NCBI RefSeq assembly: GCF_000739635.1
Contig: NZ_BATQ01000067.1
Span: forward strand, 62,001 to 126,000
Length of the DNA stretch: 64,000 nt
Direction of reading: 5' to 3'
DNA from: Verrucomicrobium sp. BvORR034
GTDB taxonomy: Bacteria; Verrucomicrobiota; Verrucomicrobiia; Verrucomicrobiales; Verrucomicrobiaceae
Shown: positions 15,265 through 24,715 of the stretch, one piece after another
Layout of the letters: the number at the start of each line of letters is the position of its first letter
How positions within the stretch are numbered: the first letter of the stretch is position 1
Notes under the pieces: model-generated
Database searches by the model: none
The model's input: only the letters and a program-made list of their open reading frames with translations
Told to the model about the DNA's origin: nothing
Position numbers and translations under genes: made by a program

Positions 15265-16713
15265 ATGATTCTCTCTCTTTCCACTATTGTCCTCGCCAGC
15301 GCCGCCGAACCGGTGGTGCGGGAGTGGCATCTCACCGGGAGCCAGGTGTTGTGGCAGATCTCGGTGATCATGTTCTTTGTGCTCCTGAACGGCTTCTTCG
15401 TGGCCGCGGAGTTCGCGATCGTCAAGGTCCGCGACAGTCAGCTCCAGGAGGAGATCGACGAAGGCAATCGCGGTGCCAAGTTCGCCCGCTCGGTGACGCG
15501 TCATTTGGACGCTTATCTTTCTGCTACACAGCTTGGCATCACCCTTGCCAGTATCGCCCTGGGCATGCTGGGTGAGCCGTACCTTTCCCATATGCTCCAG
15601 CCACTTTTGTTTAAGGTGGGCTTGGAGAATGAAGCGGTGGTGCGGGGGATCGGCTGGGGCGCGGGCTTTGCCATCATCACCTTCCTACACGTGGTGCTGG
15701 GCGAGTTGACTCCCAAGTCCATGGCCATTCGCAAGGCCCTGGCCACCACGCTGCTGATCAGCCGGCCGCTGCACCTCTTCTATGTGGTGCTCAAGCCCGC
15801 GATCTTCCTCCTCAATGGCACCGCCAACTGGATTCTCCGTGTGGTTTTCAAACTCGACCCTGTGGCGGAAGGGGAGCGCGTGCACTCTGAAGAGGAGCTC
15901 AAGCACATCGTCGCGGAAAGTCAGCGGTCCGAGGAAGTAACCGAGACCGAAAAGCACATTGTGCTGAACGCCCTGGCGTTGAATGATCGCGCGGTTCGCG
16001 ATGTCATGACGCCGCGCAAGGATGTGATTTCCCTGGATGTGGATGAACCCTTCGAGTCCAGCTTGAAGCTCGCCATTGAGTCCAAGCATACGCGGTTTCC
16101 GCTGGTGGAAGGCCATTTGGACCACACCATCGGCCTCGTGCACATCAAGGACATTCTGAAACTCGTTCACGAGGGTGGTAAGGACGGCAGCGATCTGCGC
16201 CGGATCAAGCGCGAGTTGCTGCTGGTGCCGGAGATGATGCCCATCGACAAGCTCCTGAAGTTTTTCCTGGAGAAGCACGCCCACCTTGCGCTGGCGGTGG
16301 ATGAGTACGGCGGCGGCGTGGGTATTGTGACGCTCGACAACGTCGTGGAAGAAATCGTGGGTGACATCCAGGACGAATTCGACCTTCCGGTGAAGCCTGA
16401 GTTTCGCCGTATCAACACCGAGGAGTTCGAAGTGGAAGGCATGCTCAACCTCTATGAGCTCAATGATCTGACGGATCTCGAGCTGGAGAGTGATGAGGTC
16501 ACCACTGTCGGTGGCTATGTGACTCATTTCCTCGGGCATTTCCCCAAGCAGGGTGAGATGCTGCGGATTGAGAACTATGAGGTCACCGCCACCAAGGTTG
16601 AGGCTCGTCGTGTGGCCCAGCTTCATTTCAAGCGTGTCGAACTGTTGCCTGAAGACGAAGAGGAAAAGGCGGCGCGTGAAGTGCTTGAGGCTCCCGAGGA
16701 AGTGCGCCAGTAG
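15265..16713 (+). CDS. CorC/HlyC-type CNNM-CBS membrane protein (hemolysin-family)
   Basis: A protein of 482 aa with the standard three-part order. Residues about 30-205 form the DUF21/CNNM membrane domain, containing FFVLLNGFFVAAEFAIVKVR and SATQLGITLASIALGMLGEP. Residues about 230-350 form a CBS pair (RDVMTPRKDVISLDVDEP, then IGLVHIKDIL). Residues about 370-455 form the CorC_HlyC transporter-associated domain (VEGMLNLYELND). Homologues are involved in magnesium and other divalent cation efflux or resistance, despite the historical hemolysin name. A short acidic tail rich in Glu ends the protein. Confidence 0.92.
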   Translation: MILSLSTIVLASAAEPVVREWHLTGSQVLWQISVIMFFVLLNGFFVAAEFAIVKVRDSQLQEEIDEGNRGAKFARSVTRHLDAYLSATQLGITLASIALGMLGEPYLSHMLQPLLFKVGLENEAVVRGIGWGAGFAIITFLHVVLGELTPKSMAIRKALATTLLISRPLHLFYVVLKPAIFLLNGTANWILRVVFKLDPVAEGERVHSEEELKHIVAESQRSEEVTETEKHIVLNALALNDRAVRDVMTPRKDVISLDVDEPFESSLKLAIESKHTRFPLVEGHLDHTIGLVHIKDILKLVHEGGKDGSDLRRIKRELLLVPEMMPIDKLLKFFLEKHAHLALAVDEYGGGVGIVTLDNVVEEIVGDIQDEFDLPVKPEFRRINTEEFEVEGMLNLYELNDLTDLELESDEVTTVGGYVTHFLGHFPKQGEMLRIENYEVTATKVEARRVAQLHFKRVELLPEDEEEKAAREVLEAPEEVRQ

Positions 16714-16770
16714 GTTGAGGCTGTGAGGTGGTGCTCAGGCCGATGGACGGGCTTGAGCGGTGGCGTCGTC

Positions 16771-16790
16771 GTGGGACGTTTGATGCGTGA
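16771..16790 (+). repeat. 20-bp dispersed repeat, copy 1
   Basis: The 20-mer gtgggacgtttgatgcgtga is identical to a copy at 51575-51594 in this window, and its second half (ttgatgcgtga) recurs at 51727-51737. It lies in a gene-free gap. The function is unknown. Confidence 0.7.
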
Positions 16791-16882
16791 ACCGCACTCT
16801 CACGAATGCAGCTGCGAGTGCGCCTGAGAAGGAATCGCCTTCGAAGAGGTTGCCCAGTACTTCGTAATACTGGAACCAGGAT

Positions 16883-17113
16883 TCAGGAAATAAAAATCCC
16901 AATCAGCAAGGTCAGAACTCCAAGGCCCGCACCTGAGATGGCGATGGCAGCGGAATCGTCCAGCTGTTCTGCTTTGGGCCGCCAGTGGCCCACGGTCACA
17001 ACTCCGACTACCGCACACAGCGCTTTTGCGACGGGTGCATTCCACCCCAGCTCGTGCAGAGCCCAAAGGATGAGCAACGGTGCGGCAATGACGATGGTCA
17101 ACCAGGTGCTCAT
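16883..17113 (-). CDS. Small hydrophobic membrane protein, unknown function
   Basis: A protein of 76 aa with hydrophobic segments near both ends (TWLTIVIAAPLLILWALHEL and AIAISGAGLGVLTLLIGIFI) and a central soluble loop, suggesting two or three membrane passes. No family was recognised. It lies after the nadA terminator on the same strand, with its own start ATG at 17111-17113. It could be expressed by nadA readthrough. Moderate support only; length and hydrophobicity argue for a real gene. Confidence 0.5.
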   Translation of the reverse strand: MSTWLTIVIAAPLLILWALHELGWNAPVAKALCAVVGVVTVGHWRPKAEQLDDSAAIAISGAGLGVLTLLIGIFIS

Positions 17114-17141
17114 AAGGTCAGGGGAGGGAGAGGAAACAAAA

Positions 17142-17177
17142 AGGGAGACGTCGGGGTGTGGGTCCCTTCGTCTCCCT
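17142..17177 (-). terminator. Terminator of nadA (minus strand)
   Basis: The 9-bp stem AGGGAGACG / CGTCTCCCT with a long loop is followed, on the minus strand, by TTTTTGTTT. It lies just after the nadA stop. Confidence 0.8.
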
Positions 17178-17204
17178 CAACATAGTTCGTGGAAATTAAA
17201 CTCT

Positions 17205-18146
17205 CTAGCGGCTCAGCTCTAGCATCCGCAAGATGGGCTTCTCGGCGCGCTTGCGCACCTCTTCGGCCATTTCCACCTGCGGGCGCAGGTTGAGCAGGCA
17301 GTCGTGAAGCTTCTCGAGATTGTTCATCTTCATGTAGCGGCAGTCGGCGCAGCGGCAGTGGCCGGTGGGACCGGGGATGAAGCGCTTGTTGGGCACCTCC
17401 CTCTCCAGGCGGTGCAGCATGCCGCTTTCTGTCACGATGATGAAGCTCTCGGCCTCACTGTCGCGACAGTAGTGCACCATTTTCTCCGTGCTGCAGACTT
17501 CGTCGGCGAGGAGGCGCACGGCATAGGTGCATTCTGGGTGGGCGACGACCTTGGCGTCCGGGTATTCCGCTTTGATCTGGTTGATGCTGTCGCGGGTAAA
17601 TTCCACGTGCACGTAGCAGGCTCCCTGCCAGAGATCCATCTTGCGGCCGGTCTGCTCCATGACCCAGGCTCCGAGATTCTGATCTGGCACAAACAGGATG
17701 GGGCGATCCTTGGGGGCTGCTTCAACGATCTTCACCGCATTGCCGCTGGTGCAAATGCAGTCGCTGAGGGCTTTGACGCCAGCGCTACAGTTGATGTAGG
17801 CAATGACGTAGTAGTTCTTCTCCTTGTGGATTTCGAGGAACTTCTCAAGCTGCGGGGCAGGGCAGCTTTGCTCAAGCGAGCAGCCGGCGTTGGCGTCAGG
17901 CAGGACGACAATCTTTTCCGGATTCACAATCTTGGCGGTCTCCGCCATGAAGTGAACGCCGCAAAAGCAGATCACGTCCGCTTTGGTTTCCTTGGCCTTG
18001 TAAGCGAGGCCGAGGGAGTCGCCCACGAAATCGGCCAGTTCCTGAATCTCACGACTCTGATAGTTGTGAGCAAGGATAATGGCGTTGCGTTGCTTTTTCA
18101 GCCGAAGAATCTCCTCGGTGATACTTGGGGCGGCGATTTGAACCAT
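17205..18146 (-). CDS. nadA: Quinolinate synthase
   Basis: A protein of about 313 aa starting at the ATG 18144-18146 (MVQIAAPSITEEILRLKKQR). It matches NadA through AIILAHNYQSREIQELADFV, CFCGVHFMAETAKI, YINCSAGVKA and the C-terminal GHCRCADCRYMKMN. Cysteines in CFCGVHF, HPECTYAV and the final HCRCADC region supply ligands for the [4Fe-4S] cluster. The enzyme condenses iminoaspartate with dihydroxyacetone phosphate to quinolinate in NAD synthesis. The nadB and nadC partners are not in the window. The gene looks monocistronic, with a strong terminator. Confidence 0.96.
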   Translation of the reverse strand: MVQIAAPSITEEILRLKKQRNAIILAHNYQSREIQELADFVGDSLGLAYKAKETKADVICFCGVHFMAETAKIVNPEKIVVLPDANAGCSLEQSCPAPQLEKFLEIHKEKNYYVIAYINCSAGVKALSDCICTSGNAVKIVEAAPKDRPILFVPDQNLGAWVMEQTGRKMDLWQGACYVHVEFTRDSINQIKAEYPDAKVVAHPECTYAVRLLADEVCSTEKMVHYCRDSEAESFIIVTESGMLHRLEREVPNKRFIPGPTGHCRCADCRYMKMNNLEKLHDCLLNLRPQVEMAEEVRKRAEKPILRMLELSR

Positions 18147-18413
18147 GCTGAATATGGTACGCATGCACCAATCTGCAAGCCGCAACCGCGGATCAAGGGA
18201 TTGGCCGTAGCCGTGACAAGCCTGTGCTGACTCCTGGGTCCGGTGGCTGTAAGGGGCTCACGCCCAATGGATAGTTTCAAAAAACCCGAGCCGAGTGGCA
18301 TTGGGCTCAACAGGCAGCTAAAAATTGTGATCCATGCCGCCAGGTCCTGCTTTGGCGCGGTTGAGCCGAACCGGAGCGTCCCGGGAGGGGGTGTCCAGAC
18401 TGCCCGAAAAAAA
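18147..18413. other. Intergenic region between nadA and zinc-ribbon bactofilin
   Basis: About 270 bp without a gene. It contains the nadA promoter region and, at its far end, the T-tract of the bactofilin terminator on the minus strand. Nothing else was recognised. Confidence 0.4.
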
Positions 18414-18441
18414 CGAACCCGAAGCAGATGCTTCGGGTTCG
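18405..18441 (-). terminator. Terminator of the zinc-ribbon bactofilin gene (minus strand)
   Basis: A 12-bp perfect stem (CGAACCCGAAGC / GCTTCGGGTTCG) with a 4-base loop is followed on the minus strand by a run of seven T. It lies 8 bp after the bactofilin stop codon. Confidence 0.93.
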
Positions 18442-18448
18442 AAAATCG

Positions 18449-19726
18449 TCAGGGGGTGGATTTGGGGGCTGGGCCGCAGCCCGTGACCAGCGATGAAGCG
18501 CTGACCTGGCGTGGCGCGCTGGGTTCCACTTTTGGCTCTACCCGGAGAATATTCATGGAGCCGTCGAGCTCGCCACCGGGATCAATGCCGATGGAGCGGG
18601 CGGTGACGTCACCCTGAACACTGCCGGTACCTGTGAGCAGGACCCGGCCGGTGCATTGGATGCTTCCGATGACCTTGGCCTGGATCTCGACTTCGGCGGC
18701 CTGGATGGTTCTCGCGAACTGGACCTCGCTGCCTTTTTCGATCACCAGCCGATTGCACCGCACTTCACCTTCGATCAAGCCGGAGGTCTTGAGCGTGATG
18801 TCCCCGCTGCAAAAGAGGCTGGCATTCACCTGGCCCTGCTGCACGCGAAGGTCGCGGCAGCGGATTTCGGTGGTCTTCACAACGCCGTTGCGGCGGATCA
18901 GCACATCGCCACGGGTGTCGATCGGGGTGCTGTAGTCGAGATTGATGTCGAAATCCTCCATGCAGATCGTGGCGGAGCACGAGGGGCAGGTGGTGGATTT
19001 GGCGGAACGACCGACCTTGAACTTGTGCTGGCACTTTCCGCACTCGACTTCCTTGAAGTACTGCTGGCGGTAGTAGCCTTGCTCCTTCATTTTCTGGAAA
19101 GTGCTCTGGGCCATGGGACCCTGCACCTCGCCAGTAGGCTTGGGGCGTTCGGCTTTTTCTGAAATTTCTGTGCGCTGCAGGTAAGCCGGCTTTTTGAGCG
19201 CGGCGAGTCCAAGTGGCTGAGGCGCAGGGACCTGCGGCTGGGGCTGAGGTCGCTGACGGAGTCCGGTGCGCGTTTGAGCGCCAGTATACAGTGATGGTGC
19301 TGCAGGTTCAGCTTCCTTGAAGCCCATCATATCGCCGAGACCCAGAGGCAATTCCTCCTGAAGAGGGCCATCGGTCGGGAGGAGCGCCTTGAATTCTTCC
19401 TGAGCCTGAGTCTCAGGCTGGGATGGCAGGGTCTCCGGGGTGGCGGGGGCGTCTGGCTTCCTTAGCTCGGCCAGGAGGGGATCCTTGGCCGACGCATCCA
19501 TCACCGCAGGAAAGACTGCGCTGGGATTCGGGTTGCACTGGGACGAGGCAATCGCACGCTGCTTTTCGATTCGCAGGTGCTCCCCGCACTTCTTGCAGAA
19601 GGTCGTCACCACCAGACGCGGCTCACGCTGAGCCGCGCCACAAATGGGGCAAGTGACTTCGATTTGATTTTTTGAGAGTGCGGATTTCTCGTCTTTCGGT
19701 TCTCTGACTAGAAATTTTCCAAGCAC
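18449..19726 (-). CDS. Bactofilin-like polymer-forming protein with N-terminal zinc ribbons
   Basis: A protein of 425 aa. Residues about 20-60 hold a zinc-ribbon-like pair (CPICGAAQ and CKKCGEH). The middle (about 70-220) is low-complexity, rich in Pro, Gln and Glu, and probably disordered. A second ribbon follows (CGKCQHKF and CPSCSATIC). Residues about 265-400 carry the bactofilin right-handed beta-helix repeats with alternating hydrophobic residues (LFCSGDITLKTSGLIEGEVR). Bactofilins self-assemble into filaments for cell shape or polarity. The next gene upstream is a plain bactofilin, and the pair probably assembles together. The zinc ribbons are the unusual part. Confidence 0.8.
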   Translation of the reverse strand: MLGKFLVREPKDEKSALSKNQIEVTCPICGAAQREPRLVVTTFCKKCGEHLRIEKQRAIASSQCNPNPSAVFPAVMDASAKDPLLAELRKPDAPATPETLPSQPETQAQEEFKALLPTDGPLQEELPLGLGDMMGFKEAEPAAPSLYTGAQTRTGLRQRPQPQPQVPAPQPLGLAALKKPAYLQRTEISEKAERPKPTGEVQGPMAQSTFQKMKEQGYYRQQYFKEVECGKCQHKFKVGRSAKSTTCPSCSATICMEDFDINLDYSTPIDTRGDVLIRRNGVVKTTEIRCRDLRVQQGQVNASLFCSGDITLKTSGLIEGEVRCNRLVIEKGSEVQFARTIQAAEVEIQAKVIGSIQCTGRVLLTGTGSVQGDVTARSIGIDPGGELDGSMNILRVEPKVEPSAPRQVSASSLVTGCGPAPKSTP

Positions 19727-19747
19727 GTCTTTAGAAAGGGTTGGGGA

Positions 19748-20266
19748 TTAGGGCTTCTGAGGGCCACCCGCGCCGCTGTTCGCTGCCTTGGCGGCAGCGC
19801 CTTTGCCCACCTGGGACCGGCCCAGGAAAGTGGCTCCTTCTTCAATCGCCAAGGTTGCTGCGGTCACGTCGCCCACCAGTACGGCATTCGACTTGAGTTC
19901 ACAACGTTCTTGTACGGTTATATTGCCTTCGACTTTTCCGAAAAGGGTTACTGCGCGAGTTTTGATCTCGCCTTTGATCAACGCATTTTCGCCAACGGTC
20001 AATGCGCCATCTGAACTGACTTCACCTTCAATCTTTCCGTCGATGATCAGGTCGTGAGAAAATTTAATGGATCCTTTGATTTCGACGTCGTTGGCGAGAA
20101 CGTTCTTGCTGGTGGTCATGAGTGGTTGGGTTGACGATCTTGGCGATTGTGTTGTGGGAGAGGGGGATTGTGCTGCGCCGGAGTGGGCAGGAGAAGCGGC
20201 GGAAATATCGCTGCGCCGTTCATCTTTCATGCCTTCCGTGGGTTGTCCGATAATTTGTTTCAGCAT
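19748..20266 (-). CDS. Bactofilin family cytoskeletal protein
   Basis: A protein of about 172 aa. After a disordered N-terminus rich in Ser, Thr, Pro and Gln, residues about 55-150 form the DUF583 bactofilin core: VEIKGSIKFSHDLIIDGKIE, then GEVSSDGALTVGENALIKGE and later ITVQERCELKSNAVLVGDVT. The C-terminus is Ala/Gly-rich. It is 21 bp upstream of the zinc-ribbon bactofilin on the same strand, so the two are likely co-expressed. The frame is open to 20302, but MLKQIIGQ at 20264-20266 was preferred as start; neither has a clear ribosome-binding site. Confidence 0.88.
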   Translation of the reverse strand: MLKQIIGQPTEGMKDERRSDISAASPAHSGAAQSPSPTTQSPRSSTQPLMTTSKNVLANDVEIKGSIKFSHDLIIDGKIEGEVSSDGALTVGENALIKGEIKTRAVTLFGKVEGNITVQERCELKSNAVLVGDVTAATLAIEEGATFLGRSQVGKGAAAKAANSGAGGPQKP

Positions 20267-20347
20267 TAGGAAAAAGTAATCATTCTGAGGGAAGGGTGTC
20301 AATCAATCACTCGGATGTTTTTGAGGCCCATGGAGTTATTTCTTTGG

Positions 20348-21787
20348 TCAAATTTTCGCATCCATTTGTTCTGCAATCTCCTCTGCGGGATAAGTCCATA
20401 TTTCACTAAGTGTTGGATGGTAGTGGGGAGCGGTTGCCACCTGGGCTGCAGTGGCGCCAAGGTGCATGGCCATAGCGATTTCGTGGATGAGTTCAGTGGC
20501 TTCTGGACCCACTACAGAGCCGCCCAAAATCTCTCCTGTTTCAGGGTCACCCAACAACTTCACAAAGCCTTCCATCTCATCCATCACCATGGATTTGCCA
20601 TGGTCATTGAAGGGATAGCTGGCGACGAGATAAGGTACGCGTTTTTCACGTGCTTCTGTCTCTGAAAGTCCCACAACAGCAACTTGTGGATGAGTGAAGA
20701 CTCCAAAGAGTTTGCAACGATAATCCATGCGGTGTTTGGAGGGCTGGTTCTTCAGCGTGCTTGCTGCGTTTTTCGCTGCAACTTCGCCTTGTTGAATCGC
20801 GAGGTGCACCACTTCCAAAGGACCCGTCACATCACCTGCGGCGAAAACACGTGGATGGCTTGTGAACATTTCTGGAGAAACCGGAATTTGCCCTTTTCGA
20901 TCCAACTCAATGCCGATGTTTCCAGCTTCCAAATTGGCTGTTGCCGGGGTTCTTCCCAGAGCCACTAAAATTTCCGCAGCTTCAGACACTTGTTCCGCTC
21001 CGGCGTGCTGAAAATACACGCGCTTTTTGCCATCCGGAGCAGTTTCCATACGAAGGAGACGCGTGCCGCAGAAAATGCCCATACCGCGTCTCTCAAACGC
21101 ACCATGGACCACGGCGGCGAGATCGGTGTCCATACCGGTGAGCAGGTGGGGGCTGCGTTGGATCACCGACACTTCGCGGCCGATTCCCTCCAGGTAGTGC
21201 GCCATTTCCAAGGCAATGGCACCGCCGCCCAGCACGGCGAACGAGGAGGGGGTGTCCTCCGCGTCCAGAAGCGTGTCGCTCGTCCAGTACCCCGTTTCCT
21301 GGAGGCCGGGTACGGAGGGCACATTGATGACCGATCCGGTGGCGATCAAGGCTGTCCCGGCCGTCAGGCGGCGGATCTGGCCGTCCTTGAGCGTGACCTT
21401 GAGATTCACGGCATCGTCAGGGGATTCGGCAAACTGGGCCATTCCGCGAATGACGGTGAATCTGCCATCGTTGATCTGCTGCTGGCGATACCCGGCAAAA
21501 TCGGCGATCAAGTGCCGTTTCCGCTGGCGTATGACCCGGGTGTCCACCCCTTGGGAGGTTGCTTGCAGGCCGAAAGAGGCAGCATTCCGGATGACGAGGT
21601 TGCGGTTGGCGGATTCGATGAGGGTTTTGCTGGGCATGCAGCCCCGCAGAATGCAGAGCCCGCCGAGCTCTTCTGCGCCGTCGATGATGGCGGTTTTCAG
21701 GCCCAGGGCGACGGCGGTGCGGGCGGCGGCGTAACCGGCGCTGCCGCCACCTAAAACGGCGAAATCGAAGTCGGTATCGGGGTGCAT
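20348..21787 (-). CDS. Pyridine nucleotide-disulfide oxidoreductase (dihydrolipoyl dehydrogenase/mercuric reductase-like)
   Basis: A protein of about 479 aa. It has the FAD-binding FAVLGGGSAGYAAARTAVAL, the redox-active disulfide GGLCILRGCMPSKTL (Cys-x4-Cys), a second dinucleotide fold (FAVLGGGAIALEMAHYLEGI), the FAD signature VFAAGDVTG and a C-terminal HYHPTLSE with the His-Glu pair of the dimer active site. The closest families are dihydrolipoamide dehydrogenases and mercuric-reductase-like enzymes; no HMA domain is present. No E2 or other 2-oxoacid dehydrogenase subunit is nearby. The exact substrate is unknown. The start ATG is at 21785-21787, and the gene is divergent from gyrB. Confidence 0.82.
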   Translation of the reverse strand: MHPDTDFDFAVLGGGSAGYAAARTAVALGLKTAIIDGAEELGGLCILRGCMPSKTLIESANRNLVIRNAASFGLQATSQGVDTRVIRQRKRHLIADFAGYRQQQINDGRFTVIRGMAQFAESPDDAVNLKVTLKDGQIRRLTAGTALIATGSVINVPSVPGLQETGYWTSDTLLDAEDTPSSFAVLGGGAIALEMAHYLEGIGREVSVIQRSPHLLTGMDTDLAAVVHGAFERRGMGIFCGTRLLRMETAPDGKKRVYFQHAGAEQVSEAAEILVALGRTPATANLEAGNIGIELDRKGQIPVSPEMFTSHPRVFAAGDVTGPLEVVHLAIQQGEVAAKNAASTLKNQPSKHRMDYRCKLFGVFTHPQVAVVGLSETEAREKRVPYLVASYPFNDHGKSMVMDEMEGFVKLLGDPETGEILGGSVVGPEATELIHEIAMAMHLGATAAQVATAPHYHPTLSEIWTYPAEEIAEQMDAKI

Positions 21788-21847
21788 GGGAGGGTATGTA
21801 ACGGCGTTCTGGATACGAACCAGCGGAAACAAGGGGAACAGAGGGTG

Positions 21848-21861
21848 TTTTCCCGGGAAAA
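21848..21861. promoter_or_regulatory. 14-bp perfect palindrome in the divergent gyrB promoter region
   Basis: TTTTCCCGGGAAAA is a perfect inverted repeat between the divergent oxidoreductase gene and gyrB. A half-site-like TTTTCCCGCCCAAAA follows about 12 bp later. It could be an operator. Confidence 0.4.
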
Positions 21862-21950
21862 ACCACCAGTTTTCCCGCCCAAAACCGTAAAAAAAATTGG
21901 CGCTCTTGTGCCCGCTCGCTAAACTGATCTACCCCGCTGGCGGCGCTTAA

Positions 21951-24632
<2,682 letters not shown>

Positions 24633-24715
24633 CAGACGCCCGGCTGACCATCTGACCCCGCAGAGCTGCCGGTGAGACCGGCGTTCTCTGCACCGACATC
24701 GCACTGCTTTTTCCT

